Positions 8,378 through 17,676 of a stretch of 52,086 nucleotides of DNA are shown here, one piece after another. Within the stretch, counting starts at the first letter, position 1. Each line of letters opens with the position of its first letter. The position numbers and the translations under genes were made by a program. This DNA is from JBGPJM01 sp041485385 (GTDB lineage Bacteria; Planctomycetota; Phycisphaerae; Phycisphaerales; UBA1924), in assembly GCA_041485385.1 (NCBI GenBank), contig JBGPJM010000009.1, positions 1-52,086 on the forward strand, in the 5' to 3' direction. The notes under the pieces are model-generated. The model saw nothing but the letters and a program-made list of their open reading frames with translations, had not been told where the DNA came from and made no database searches.

Positions 8378-10249
8378 TCAGACGATCGTGTCGATCAGTT
8401 GCAGAGTGAGCGAAGGAGGACTGTGGCTATAGGCGGACTGGTCGACCGATTCGTCGTTGGAGGCGCCGTTGGAATCGTCGTGATCGCCGGACGCGCCGCG
8501 ATGTGAGCCGCTGCCGCCATGATCCGGCGTGTTCGCACCGGCGGCATCGCCGCCGACGTTCCCCGGCAACGGAGGCCCGTCGCCCAACTGGTTCGGGCCC
8601 GCGTCGGCGCGTTGCTGGTCGGGAGGCGTGACATGGATGTCCAGTCGGTCGACGCTGAGGCCCTTGTCGTTGAGGGAGGCCCGGAGATTGTCGAACGATC
8701 GTTCGAGCAACTGGCGTGCCTCGCTCGTTGAGACCTCGAATCGGGCGGAGACCGCCCCCTCACGCGAGACGACCTGGACCTTCAGCCTTCCCAGTGCAAC
8801 CGGCTGGAGCCGGAGTGTGGCGGCCCTATCGCCGGACTCGGCGCTCTGCCTGAGTGCCGACATCAGCCCCCGTGTGACCTGCGCCTGGAAGGCGGCGTGC
8901 GCATCGCCGGCGTGCCGCTGCGCACGAACCGCAGTCCAAGACTGCGTCCCCAGGGGCGACTGGTGGGTTTGGTCAGCGCCGCCGCCGGTGCCCGTGCCCG
9001 GCCTGCCGGCGGCGATGGCCGTATCGGACAGCGCCGGCTTGCCGGGACCGACCGCGTCCGTAACGCGGGCCGCCTCCTGGTGCGACGCGCTCCTGTTCGG
9101 ATCGATCGGGGCGCGCCCGGCCAGGTTGGCGTCGGCCATCAACGATCGGAATGGGTCGGGCTGTGCCGCGGCAGGAGCCGGCCGGACCTTCACGGCAGAC
9201 GCGGCATCCCGGCTGCTTTGAGTCTGCGGGTTTCCTGCTTCCGACGATGCAGGTGCGCTCGGACAAGGCGACACCGCGGCGATGCTGGGCGCCTCGGTCG
9301 CGGTTGAACCGGAAACCCCGGAGGCGGTCTCGCCAGAGTTGTCTCGCGAGATCGGCGCGCCGGCGTCCCTTGCTTCTGCAGGCGTGCCGGCGCAATCCGA
9401 GCCGCTGTCGTCTCGCCCGACGAGACGCTCGCGAGCACTCACCACCGGCCCCTCGGTGCTGCGAAGCGCCGCGGACGCAGGCCCGCCCCTGAGCAGCAGA
9501 GCGTTCAGCGCATGGATGGTGATCGGCTTGGGCGGATTGGACGCGACGGCGGGCTGTGCCGCGGCGGATTCATCCGCGCTGGACCTAGCCTCACGGGCCT
9601 CAGCAGGCTGGGCGCCGGCAGGCTGAGTGCCAGCAGGCTGAGTGTCGGAAGGCTGGGCCTCGGACCCGGTCTTTGCTTCTGCATCCGGCGAGGTCGGAGC
9701 CGGGTCCGGACCCCCCCACGCCTTGGCCGCACCAGTGTCTTCCGCGGCTTGCGGCGGGGCAACGTCGCGCCCGGCCCGCGCCGTCGGCGACTGCTCCGCG
9801 TTTGGTTCGATGTATTGGGCGCCGGCCGGAGGCTTGGCATTCTTGGCATTCTCCACGGCGGTCTGGCCTGCCTCGCCGTCGGTCCGGAGGGTTTCGCCCT
9901 CGGTCCGGACGGTTTCGCCATCGGTCGGGCGGGCCTTCCCATCGGGCGGTAGGGCCTGGCTGGTCGTGTCCTGCGTCTGCTCCGCCGGCTCGTGCTTGGC
10001 GGCATCGGCCTCGCGCTCGGGCTTTCCCTGGGAAGCCTGGGCGGGCCCGTCGTGCTTCTCAGCCTTGGGGCGAGTCACCGGCTTGGCGTCGTGTCCGCGG
10101 GCCTGGGCCTTCTTCGTTGTGTCGCGCAGGATCGACGCAAACGGTGCGGACTCCGCGCTCTTTTCGTGCGCATCGCCGGACGGCTTGGTGGACGGCGGGG
10201 ATGCCGCGGAAGGCGTGCGGCCCAGGAAAGGGCCGGTGTTGTCGATCAT
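8378..10249 (-). CDS. fliK: FliK, hook-length control protein
   Basis: Exported ruler that switches export from hook to filament subunits. The first ~450 residues are low-complexity Ala/Pro/Glu/Thr-rich sequence with short imperfect repeats such as the SDTQPAGTQPAGAQPAE run and the DGETVRTEGETLRTDGE run. The conserved C-terminal FliK domain spans about residues 465-545 (LRLQPVALGRLKVQVVSREG ... NDKGLSVDRLDIHV). At 623 residues it is at the long end of the family, consistent with a ruler of variable length. Its ATG overlaps the stop of the preceding gene as ATGA. Confidence 0.88.
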   Translation of the reverse strand: MIDNTGPFLGRTPSAASPPSTKPSGDAHEKSAESAPFASILRDTTKKAQARGHDAKPVTRPKAEKHDGPAQASQGKPEREADAAKHEPAEQTQDTTSQALPPDGKARPTDGETVRTEGETLRTDGEAGQTAVENAKNAKPPAGAQYIEPNAEQSPTARAGRDVAPPQAAEDTGAAKAWGGPDPAPTSPDAEAKTGSEAQPSDTQPAGTQPAGAQPAEAREARSSADESAAAQPAVASNPPKPITIHALNALLLRGGPASAALRSTEGPVVSARERLVGRDDSGSDCAGTPAEARDAGAPISRDNSGETASGVSGSTATEAPSIAAVSPCPSAPASSEAGNPQTQSSRDAASAVKVRPAPAAAQPDPFRSLMADANLAGRAPIDPNRSASHQEAARVTDAVGPGKPALSDTAIAAGRPGTGTGGGADQTHQSPLGTQSWTAVRAQRHAGDAHAAFQAQVTRGLMSALRQSAESGDRAATLRLQPVALGRLKVQVVSREGAVSARFEVSTSEARQLLERSFDNLRASLNDKGLSVDRLDIHVTPPDQQRADAGPNQLGDGPPLPGNVGGDAAGANTPDHGGSGSHRGASGDHDDSNGASNDESVDQSAYSHSPPSLTLQLIDTIV

Positions 10250-10941
10250 TTGCCGGTTGCCTCAGGAGCCGCGGCGATAATGCCGCGGGTCCTGAGACGT
10301 TCAAGCAAATCCGCTGCCACCTTCGGATCAGCCTTGCTGAACTCGGCGATAACCTTGCTCCGGGTGCGTTCTTCCATGGCGTTGAGATAGCCGATGACCT
10401 CGTCGTTCTTGCCCTGGGAGAGCATCTGCGACAACATCGTCTGCGCCTCCTTGGGCTTCACGCCGGTCAGCACCGTGAGGACCTTCTTGAACTGCTCGGT
10501 GCCGTCGGTATCAGCGATGCGCTTGCGTTCGGCGGCGAAGGCGCCCTCGCGGGCCTGGAGGTCGGTCTGCCACTTCTGGAGGCGGTCGTTCTCACGCTGC
10601 AGCCACACCTGCAGGCCCTTGATCTCGCTCTCGCGGCGCTGCAGAGACTGGAGCTTGATCTCGGAGTCGACCCGCTGCTGCTTGATCTTGTCGGCGGCGG
10701 CGATGGGGGGCAGAGCTATCCGATCAGCCTCGGCCTTCTTGACCACCGTCTGCTCCCCCTCGGCCCGCACCTTGTCCTTAGCCTGTTGCTCCTGTTGAGT
10801 GGTCTGCGCGAAGATGAGACGCACGGCCTCGACGCGGTCCTTGTTGAGCCGCTGCGTGGCGCCGAGCCAGCCGACAAAGCCGAGAACGGCGAGGAGGTTG
10901 GCCAGGGCGAGAATGGAGATGATCGTCCAGACGGTCTTCAT
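10246..10941 (-). CDS. MotE-like flagellar membrane/coiled-coil protein
   Basis: Residues 5-28 form a membrane helix, residues about 85-150 a coiled coil, and residues about 150-225 an MgtE-N-like helical module (KKVLTVLTGVKPKEAQTMLS, then GYLNAMEERTRSKVIAEFSK). This matches proteins encoded between fliJ and fliK, including MotE, a chaperone of the periplasmic motor protein MotC, and the YlxF/FliK-adjacent proteins of Gram-positives. Exact role here is inferred. Its start overlaps the fliJ stop by four bases, and its stop overlaps the fliK start. Confidence 0.7.
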   Translation of the reverse strand: MKTVWTIISILALANLLAVLGFVGWLGATQRLNKDRVEAVRLIFAQTTQQEQQAKDKVRAEGEQTVVKKAEADRIALPPIAAADKIKQQRVDSEIKLQSLQRRESEIKGLQVWLQRENDRLQKWQTDLQAREGAFAAERKRIADTDGTEQFKKVLTVLTGVKPKEAQTMLSQMLSQGKNDEVIGYLNAMEERTRSKVIAEFSKADPKVAADLLERLRTRGIIAAAPEATGK

Positions 10942-11408
10942 GCCGCGTCCTCCTTCCGAGCGTGGCGCATGACGTTCAGTTCATCGGCCTCGGCGGCCTC
11001 CCTGCGTGCCAGATCCCGCTTCCACTGTTCCAGCCGCCGGGTTTTGAGGAGCTCGACGGCCTTGCGGGCGGTCGCGGCCTTGAGGAGCTCGAGCCTTGCC
11101 GCGTCGACGTGCTTATGGACGCCCGCAAGCTCGAACACGGCCTGCTGGGCGAGGCCGACCAGGTGAAGCGAGGCGCTGGCCTGCATGCGGACGTCCAGGA
11201 GCGCCACGCCCTGACCCGACCGTCCGGCGCCGAGCCGGTCGCGGAGATCCTCCTTGGCCGCGGCGATACCACGCTGGCAGGCGCGGATGCGCTCCTCGAT
11301 CTCCAGCCGCCTGCGCTCGATCTCCGCGACGAGACGCTGGTGCCGCTTCTCCTCGCGGAGGCGCTGATCGAGAACCGGCTGGAGCTTGAAGACAAATCCC
11401 TTGGGCAC
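10938..11408 (-). CDS. fliJ: FliJ, flagellar export chaperone
   Basis: Cytoplasmic coiled-coil protein that binds the FliI ATPase and couples it to the export gate. It is 156 residues, almost entirely heptad-patterned helix rich in Arg, Glu and Ala, starting with FVFKLQPVLDQRLREEKRHQ, which is typical of FliJ N-termini. It lies three bases after the fliI stop, and its own stop overlaps the next gene by four bases. Low sequence identity is normal for this family, so position next to fliI carries much of the weight. Confidence 0.85.
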   Translation of the reverse strand: MPKGFVFKLQPVLDQRLREEKRHQRLVAEIERRRLEIEERIRACQRGIAAAKEDLRDRLGAGRSGQGVALLDVRMQASASLHLVGLAQQAVFELAGVHKHVDAARLELLKAATARKAVELLKTRRLEQWKRDLARREAAEADELNVMRHARKEDAA

Positions 11409-11411
11409 GGG

Positions 11412-12794
11412 CTATTTCCCCTTGCTGAGCTGCTGCATGGCCGCGCCGCACTCGACGGCGAGTTTGACCAGGCGTGCCCGGCCGGACTCGAACGGTTCCC
11501 GCTCCTTCGGGTCCTGCTTCAGGAGATCGACGAGCCGCGGGTGGAACATGATCGCCACGTCGGATTCCGGGCTCGAGCCCCGGGCGTAGGCGCCGATCTG
11601 CACGAGGTCCTCGACCTGCTTGTACGCCGCCAGGAACCGCATCGCCTGGCGCCGCGCCGCGATGTGCGTCGGCTCCGAGACGTCGTCGGCGACGCGGGAG
11701 ACCGAGTCCAGCACGTCGACGGCGGGGTAGTGGCTCCGCTGGGCCATGGCGCGGGAGAGGATGATGTGGCCGTCGAGGATGCCGCGCGCGGCGTCCGCGA
11801 TCGGCTCGGTCATGTCGTCGCCCTCGACGAGGATGGCGTACAGGCCGGTGATCGACCCGCCCTCCGCCATGCCCGCGGCCGGCTCCAGCGCCCCCGCGCG
11901 CTCGAGCAGCCGGGCCATCGCCGCGAACACGCTGGGCGTGTAGCCCCGCGTCGCCGGCGGCTCGCCCACCGAGAGGCCGATCTGCCGGTGCGCGTGCGCG
12001 AAGCGGGTGATCGAGTCCATCATGAGCATCACGGCCTTGCCCTGGTCGCGGAAGTGCTCGGCGACGGACGCCGCCACCATCGCCGCGCGGACGCGCATCA
12101 GCGGCGACTCGTCGGAGGTCGCGACCACGACAACCGATCGCGCCTGCCCCTCGGCGCCGAGGCTGTGCTCGATGAAGTCGCGCACCTCGCGACCCCGCTC
12201 GCCGATGAGCGCGATGACGTTGGCCTGCGAGGAGCAGTTCCGCGCCACCGAGCCCAGGAGCGTCGACTTGCCCACGCCGGGGCCGGCGAAGACGCCCATC
12301 CGCTGCCCGCAACCCAGCGTCGTGAACAGGTCCACGGCGCGGACACCGGTCGGCAGCGCCTCGGTGATGCGCCGGCGCTGCAGCGCGCCGATGGGCGGCG
12401 GATCGATCGGGCGCGGGTACAGGTCGTGCAGCGGCCCCAGGCCGTCGATCGGCTCGCCCAGCCCGTTGACGACGCGCCCAAGGAGCGAGTCGCCGACCTG
12501 CACCGTCTGCGCGGCCTGCAACGCCAGCACGCGATCACCCGGGGTGATGCCCGCCGTCGAGTTGAGCATCATCACGATCGACTGCGCGCCGCTGAAGCCG
12601 ACGACCTCGCCGAGCCCGCCCCCCCTCCCCTCTCTTCCGCCGACGCCGGCGTGGTGCACCGCCACCAGCGAGCCAATCGGCACCGCCAGGTCGTGCACCA
12701 GCACGGTCAGTCCGCGCAACGCCGCGACACGCCCGGTGATCGCCATCGGCTGTAGCCGCTCGACGGTCTTCATGGCCGGCTCGAGAACGGTCAC
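11412..12794 (-). CDS. fliI: FliI, flagellum-specific ATPase
   Basis: ATPase that energises and orders export of flagellar substrates. Visible are Walker A (GVFAGPGVGKSTLLGSVARN), the GERGREVRDFIE motif, Walker B (GKAVMLMMDSITRFAHAHRQ) and the late RRQAMRFLAAYKQVEDLVQIGAY region. I start at the GTG at 12794, which overlaps the fliH stop as GTGA; this gives 460 residues, normal for FliI. An ATG 21 bases downstream (MKTVERLQ) is the alternative. The N-terminal domain has a Gly-rich insertion (GREGRGGGLGE) coded by a C-rich tract near 12612-12630. Confidence 0.96.
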   Translation of the reverse strand: MTVLEPAMKTVERLQPMAITGRVAALRGLTVLVHDLAVPIGSLVAVHHAGVGGREGRGGGLGEVVGFSGAQSIVMMLNSTAGITPGDRVLALQAAQTVQVGDSLLGRVVNGLGEPIDGLGPLHDLYPRPIDPPPIGALQRRRITEALPTGVRAVDLFTTLGCGQRMGVFAGPGVGKSTLLGSVARNCSSQANVIALIGERGREVRDFIEHSLGAEGQARSVVVVATSDESPLMRVRAAMVAASVAEHFRDQGKAVMLMMDSITRFAHAHRQIGLSVGEPPATRGYTPSVFAAMARLLERAGALEPAAGMAEGGSITGLYAILVEGDDMTEPIADAARGILDGHIILSRAMAQRSHYPAVDVLDSVSRVADDVSEPTHIAARRQAMRFLAAYKQVEDLVQIGAYARGSSPESDVAIMFHPRLVDLLKQDPKEREPFESGRARLVKLAVECGAAMQQLSKGK

Positions 12795-13636
12795 GTGGCG
12801 CCCCCTTCGCGACCCGCAACGGCGGGCGGCGGCAGGGGGCCGGGACCGGGGGGGGAGCCCGCGCCCGGCGCCGAATCGCCCGCGGGCCCGGCGGCCGGAG
12901 CAAGGGGCGGCAGCAGGACGTCGACGATGCGCTGGAGTTGCGTCGGGATCGACGCGTCGATCTCGCCGCCGGGGATGGTCGAGGTCTCCGTCGCGCCGTC
13001 GGCAGCCCCGCGGGTTTTGGCGACGCACGAGCCGCGGACCAGCGCCGGGTCATCGACAAGCCCCACGTGCCGGACAGCCTCGAACCGCGCCAGGAGCGCG
13101 GGGAGCGACTTCTCCGCCGCGGCACGGTCGTCGGGGTTGATGCTCACCACCAGCTCGGTCGGACGGATGACCAGCGCCAGCACGGCGTCGAGCTGCGCGG
13201 CGATGATCTGCGGGTCCAGCTCCACCGACCGCTTCACGACCCGCTCGGCGATCATTACGGCCAGGCGGAGCACCTCGACCCTCGCCTCGGCAAGGATGCG
13301 GTCCCGGCGCGACTCGAAATCGGAGAGCGCCGCCGTCCAGCCCTTGTGGAGGAGGTCGAAGCGTGCACGAAAATCCTGGAGCGCCGTTGCGCGGGCCTCC
13401 TCGGCGCCGGCCTTGCGCCCCTCGGCCAGGCCCTGGGCCTTCCCCTCCTGGCGGCCCTGGTCCGCCGCGCCCGCGAGGATGCGCTCACGCTCGGCGCGGG
13501 CCTCGGCGGCGATCGATTCGGCCCTGCGCCGGGCTCCGTCCACCACGAACTCGGCCTGGCGCTGCACATCGCTCAGGTCCAGGACGATGGCGTCCCGCGC
13601 GATGTCGCGTGCATTGGCTTGCCTGATCAGCGCCAT
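12791..13636 (-). CDS. fliH: FliH, flagellar assembly protein / FliI regulator
   Basis: Binds and restrains FliI and tethers it to the C ring. Residues about 20-70 are helical with Arg/Glu/Ala repeats; residues about 105-200 carry the FliH/HrpE core (ARVEVLRLAVMIAERVVKRS, then ELDPQIIAAQLDAVL and LVVSINPDDRAAAEKSL). The tail after residue ~225 is Pro/Gly-rich, coded partly by a run of eight Gs on the plus strand at 12848-12855. 281 residues is normal. It follows fliG after 112 bp and overlaps fliI by four bases. Confidence 0.9.
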   Translation of the reverse strand: MALIRQANARDIARDAIVLDLSDVQRQAEFVVDGARRRAESIAAEARAERERILAGAADQGRQEGKAQGLAEGRKAGAEEARATALQDFRARFDLLHKGWTAALSDFESRRDRILAEARVEVLRLAVMIAERVVKRSVELDPQIIAAQLDAVLALVIRPTELVVSINPDDRAAAEKSLPALLARFEAVRHVGLVDDPALVRGSCVAKTRGAADGATETSTIPGGEIDASIPTQLQRIVDVLLPPLAPAAGPAGDSAPGAGSPPGPGPLPPPAVAGREGGAT

Positions 13637-13748
13637 GTCGCTCCGTTACAAGAAAAGTACACACCACCGCCAAGCACGCGACCTCCCCCGACCTGTCCTC
13701 CGCACCAGTCCGCGTCTCCGCGCCGGGTCCGGCCGGGCCGGGGGGGGA

Positions 13749-14789
13749 CTACACGATGAGATCCGCCTCCCCGCCGCGCCCGGCGATGATGATCTCGCCC
13801 GCGTCCTCGAGGCGCCGCACGATGTCCACGATGCGCTGCTGGGCCGACTCGACGTCGCTGACCCGCACCGGACCCATGAACTGCATGTCCTCCCGGACCA
13901 GGGCCGCCGCACGCTCGGACATGTTGGAGAAGATCTTCTCCTGCAGCTCCGGCGACGCCGTCTTGAGGGCCAGGCTGAGCTCGTCGTTGTCGATCTCCTT
14001 GAGGATCGACTGGATGCCCTTGCCGTCGACGAGCCTGATGTCCTCGAAGACGAACATCAGGCGGCGGATCTCCTCCACCAGCTCCGGGTCCTCCGCCTCC
14101 AGGCCCTCCATGATCGACTTCTCGGTCGCGCGGTCCGCCAGGTTGAGGATCTCGGCGACGGTCGGGATCCCGCCCGCCTTCTCCATCGACTGCGTGAGCA
14201 TGTTCGACAGGCGGCTCTCCAACCCACGCTCCACCTCCCGGATCACATCCGGGTTGGTCTGTTCCATGTTGGCGATCCGCTTGATCACCTCGATCTGCTT
14301 CTGCATCGGCAGCCCCGAGAGGATCTCCGCGGCCTTATGGTGCGCCAGGTGGCACACGATCAGGGCGATCGTCTGCGGGTGCTCCTCCTGGATGAACGTC
14401 AGCAGGTTCTCGCTCTCGGCCTTCTGCAGGAAGGCAAAGGGCGTCTTCTGCACCTGCGTCTGGATCTGCTGCAGGACCTTCTCGGCGACCCCGGCATCGA
14501 GCGACTCGTTCAGCAGCACCTTGGCGTAGTCCAGCCCGCCCTCGTTGACGTACTCGCTGGCGATGGAGAGGCTGTAGAACTCCTCGACCACGGCGTCGCG
14601 CAGGTTGTCCGGCACTCGCCCCAGCCCGGCCAGCTCGCGCGTAACCTCCTCGACGGCCTCGGGCGACAGCTGCTTGAGCAGCGAGCTGGCGCTGACGGTG
14701 TCGATGGTCATGAGCAGAATCGCCGCCTTGGTGATCGGGTTCAGCTCATCGGGGTTGGTCGGCAGTTTCTCGTTGGGCTTACGTACCAT
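13749..14789 (-). CDS. fliG: FliG, flagellar motor switch protein
   Basis: Rotor protein that contacts the stator and FliF. It is 346 residues, normal length. The N-terminal FliF-binding part, the middle EHPQTIALIVCHLAHHKAAE motif (about 185-204) and the C-terminal torque helix region (LKEIDNDELSLALKTASPEL, then ERAAALVREDMQFMGPVRVS) are all present, including the charged residues used for stator contact. It lies 104 bp after fliF and before fliH, the standard order. Confidence 0.97.
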   Translation of the reverse strand: MVRKPNEKLPTNPDELNPITKAAILLMTIDTVSASSLLKQLSPEAVEEVTRELAGLGRVPDNLRDAVVEEFYSLSIASEYVNEGGLDYAKVLLNESLDAGVAEKVLQQIQTQVQKTPFAFLQKAESENLLTFIQEEHPQTIALIVCHLAHHKAAEILSGLPMQKQIEVIKRIANMEQTNPDVIREVERGLESRLSNMLTQSMEKAGGIPTVAEILNLADRATEKSIMEGLEAEDPELVEEIRRLMFVFEDIRLVDGKGIQSILKEIDNDELSLALKTASPELQEKIFSNMSERAAALVREDMQFMGPVRVSDVESAQQRIVDIVRRLEDAGEIIIAGRGGEADLIV

Positions 14790-14893
14790 GGTGCGGCTCG
14801 GTCAGGGACGTGGCGGCAGGTCGGCTGCCTGAGGCGAATGGGGCGCGAGATCTCGAAGGAACACCGGACGCGGCGGGGGAGGCGGGGAGGGGG

Positions 14894-16636
14894 TCATGCC
14901 TCGGTCTGGACCCATCGATTGAAGAGCGTGGCGGCCTCTGACGGCTTGTTCTTCACCAGCTCCGAGACCTCCTCGAGCATCTTCTTCTGGCGGAGCGAGT
15001 TGTCGTCGATCTCGATGCCAGTCATGGCCGTGTCCCCCTCGTCGGCCTCGCCGACAAGGTCGTTGCTGGTGCTGAGGGCGGGCGGGATGCCGACAAGCTC
15101 CTCTGCGGAGGGCATCGCCGCGGGCTTCGCGGCCTTCCGCACCATCATGAGCATCATCGCCATCGCCATGACCGCCAGGCCGCCCAGAAGGGCCTGCTTG
15201 ACCAGCCCGCTGGAGGCAAGGCCGCCCACGCCACCGCCGATCATCCCGGCATTGGTTCCGCTCGAGCCTCCCGGGACGCCGCCGCTCGGTCCGGGTCCCG
15301 AGCCGCCAGGCACGGGCACGGGGATCATGGAGACGACGACGGTGCCCGCCATGATGCCCTGGCTGGGCTTCTCGGTGCTGCGTGGATCGGTCTCGATGAG
15401 CGGGGCGATGTCGGCCTCGATGCGGGCCTTCTCGACAGCGAACGCCTTCTTGATCTCGTCCTCGCTGGGCTGCGCGGGAGTGACGCCGGCGGCGGGCGCC
15501 GGGGCGGATTGCTCCAGCAGCGCGACGACGTAGCTCCTCGGCACGCCGATGGTGGCGTTGATCTTGGTCGCCATGCCGCGCGGGTCGACGATCGAGATGT
15601 CCTCGGTGCCGAACTGGGTGTCGTAGAGGGTGTCGCCGGTCTCCTCGGCGACCTTGGCGCCGCCCGAGCCGCCCCCCGACCCCGAACGGTTCAGGTCGTC
15701 GGAGACGTTCGGACGCACGCCCGGCTCGCCGCCGGCGACCTCCTGCACCTGGTTGGAGTTCGTGGACGACTCCTTGGAAAGGAGCTTGGTGGAGCCCTCG
15801 CCGTCCTTCTTCACGCTGCGCGACTTTGAGGTCGTCTTCCGGACGTCGACCTGGGCGTTGATGGCGACGCTGACGCCGGGGATATACGCGAGGTGGTCGG
15901 CGAGCTTCGAGTGGATGTATTCCTCGACCTTGGCCAGATGCTCCATGTAGGTGGAGGCGGCAGAGTCCTCATCGTCGCGGACGGCGTATTTGCGCTGGCC
16001 GTCGGTGATGCTGACGGACTTGGGCTCCAGGCCTGATTTGGCGCTGGCGACCATGGCGGCGATGGCATCGACGGTCGCGGGTTCCAGCGGGTGGTTGCCG
16101 TTGGTCACAACCATGACCGAGGCCGTGGGCTTGTGGACGATCGAGCCGATGCCCGTGGTCTGCGGGGCGTCGATCACCACGGTGGCCGAGTGGATGCCCT
16201 TGAACTTCTGGAGGCACGCGGCCAGAGTGTTCTCCAGGGCGGTGTTGAAGATGCGGTCGTTGTCCGACCGCGGGTTCATCCAGCTCAGCTGCTTGATGTA
16301 GTTGTCGAACGTCACCGTCGAGTCCACCGGCAGCTTTCCCGCCTCCGCCAGCGAAGCGACCACCGTCAGGTACTGCTCGGAGGGCACCCAGAGCTTGCCG
16401 CTCCTAGGCTTGAACGGGATGCCGGCTCCCTCCAGATAGGCCTGCGCGCGGGCGATGGCATCGGGCGGAGCCCCGGGGAGCAGTTCGCTCATCTTCGGGC
16501 TGCCGGCGTACTGGCTCACCAGGAACAGCACCATCACCAGCATGACCGCCAGGGCGCCGATCAGCAGCTTCTGCGTGGCCCTGAGCTTGCCGAGCTGTTT
16601 GGCGATGACGGCGAGAACGCGGCGAATCGGCTCCAT
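14894..16636 (-). CDS. fliF: FliF, flagellar MS-ring protein
   Basis: Forms the membrane ring at the base of the flagellum. Two membrane helices flank a large periplasmic region: residues about 24-46 (LLIGALAVMLVMVLFLVSQY) and about 490-515 (LGGLAVMAMAMMLMMV). The periplasmic ring-building motifs are visible, for example FNTALENTLAACLQKFKGIHSATVVIDAP and the second YscJ/FliF block near 205-290. The cytoplasmic C-terminus ends in the FliG-binding segment (MLEEVSELVKNKPSEAATLF). Its 580 residues are normal. A 231-bp gap separates it from fliE upstream; no sigma-54 site was seen in that gap. Confidence 0.96.
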   Translation of the reverse strand: MEPIRRVLAVIAKQLGKLRATQKLLIGALAVMLVMVLFLVSQYAGSPKMSELLPGAPPDAIARAQAYLEGAGIPFKPRSGKLWVPSEQYLTVVASLAEAGKLPVDSTVTFDNYIKQLSWMNPRSDNDRIFNTALENTLAACLQKFKGIHSATVVIDAPQTTGIGSIVHKPTASVMVVTNGNHPLEPATVDAIAAMVASAKSGLEPKSVSITDGQRKYAVRDDEDSAASTYMEHLAKVEEYIHSKLADHLAYIPGVSVAINAQVDVRKTTSKSRSVKKDGEGSTKLLSKESSTNSNQVQEVAGGEPGVRPNVSDDLNRSGSGGGSGGAKVAEETGDTLYDTQFGTEDISIVDPRGMATKINATIGVPRSYVVALLEQSAPAPAAGVTPAQPSEDEIKKAFAVEKARIEADIAPLIETDPRSTEKPSQGIMAGTVVVSMIPVPVPGGSGPGPSGGVPGGSSGTNAGMIGGGVGGLASSGLVKQALLGGLAVMAMAMMLMMVRKAAKPAAMPSAEELVGIPPALSTSNDLVGEADEGDTAMTGIEIDDNSLRQKKMLEEVSELVKNKPSEAATLFNRWVQTEA

Positions 16637-16867
16637 GAATCAGGCCTCCATGCCCGCGGACGCCTGGCGCGATCCTCGCGCCGGGACCCCGCGTGCAGCG
16701 AAACCGCCGCGACGAGGAGGTGCCACCCCAGTTTGTCGGCAGGGAGCCGGGCCGGTCTTGAAACCGGGGGTCGGCCGATCGCGACAGGCCGGAGGCGAAA
16801 TGTGCGCAAGAACGACCTCGCCGCACCTGCGCATGCGCCCCGCGCACCCCGGCCATCCGACCTTCGC

Positions 16868-17200
16868 TCAGGTGCGTATCTGCTTGATCTCGTCGTACGC
16901 CTGCTGGACCTTGTTGCGGACAGCCAGCAGCATCTTGAACGCGGTGTCGGCCTTCTGCGTGGCGAGCATCACGCCCTCCAGGTCGCTCCGCTTCCCGGTC
17001 GCCAGATCCTGGATCGCCGACGAGGCCTCCTGCTGGAGCTTGTTCGCCTGGTTGATGTTCTCCAGCAGCACGTCCTTGAACGATGGCTGGTTGGGGTCCA
17101 CCGGCTCGCCGCCCACGGGTGTGCGCGGATTCAGCGGCAGCCCGCCGCGCACTCCCCCCACTCCTCCAGATGATCCGATCAGTCCCAGCGGGTCCGTCAT
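16868..17200 (-). CDS. fliE: FliE, flagellar hook-basal body protein
   Basis: Adapter between the MS ring and the rod. It is 110 residues. The family C-terminus is clear: GVMLATQKADTAFKMLLAVR followed by NKVQQAYDEIKQIRT at the end. The Gly/Pro-rich first 35 residues are variable. It lies 16 bp after flgC and before fliF, the conserved flgB-flgC-fliE-fliF order. Confidence 0.93.
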   Translation of the reverse strand: MTDPLGLIGSSGGVGGVRGGLPLNPRTPVGGEPVDPNQPSFKDVLLENINQANKLQQEASSAIQDLATGKRSDLEGVMLATQKADTAFKMLLAVRNKVQQAYDEIKQIRT

Positions 17201-17216
17201 GGTCTGTTCCTCCGGT

Positions 17217-17645
17217 TCAGGCGATGAGACGCAAAGCCTGGGCCGTCATGGTCTTGGTCGCCTCCGCCGCGACGATGTTGGCCTCGTAGGCCCGCGCCGC
17301 CTCCATGGCGTTGATCTGCTCGATAACCGGGTTGACGTTCGGGCTTGGGACGTAGCCGGCGTTGGGCCCGGACTTGTAGGCGTACGGACTGTCCGGCTCC
17401 CACCGCATGTTGAACGGCGACCGATCCAACTCGATCTGCGAGACGTGGACACCCATCTTCCTCCCCGCAGCGGTCTTCGCCGTCGGGTCGCCCGGGGCGA
17501 AATGCACGATCCGCGAGCGGTAGGGGTTGACATTCCCCTGGGCGTCCAGGATCGTCCCCTGGTTGGCGATGTTCGCCGAGATCGCGTCGATCCGCGCCCG
17601 CTGCGCGATCAGGCCGCTGGTCGAGATGTCGAGTGCGCCGTACAT
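17217..17645 (-). CDS. flgC: FlgC, proximal rod protein
   Basis: Subunit of the flagellar rod. It is 142 residues, normal length. The N-terminal motif (MYGALDISTSGLIAQRARID then AISANIANQGTILDAQG) and the C-terminal motif (VIEQINAMEAARAYEANIVA) are both intact, with the conserved ...VNPVIEQINAM stretch. It is 31 bp downstream of flgB. Confidence 0.95.
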   Translation of the reverse strand: MYGALDISTSGLIAQRARIDAISANIANQGTILDAQGNVNPYRSRIVHFAPGDPTAKTAAGRKMGVHVSQIELDRSPFNMRWEPDSPYAYKSGPNAGYVPSPNVNPVIEQINAMEAARAYEANIVAAEATKTMTAQALRLIA

Positions 17646-17676
17646 GGGTCAACTCCGTCCGTTTCGGGCCTCTCCG

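Noticed and set aside
12795..15533. A 912-codon open frame on the plus strand
   Set aside because: It lies opposite fliH, fliG and fliF, has Ser/Arg-biased composition and no family signature; it is an artefact of high GC content.
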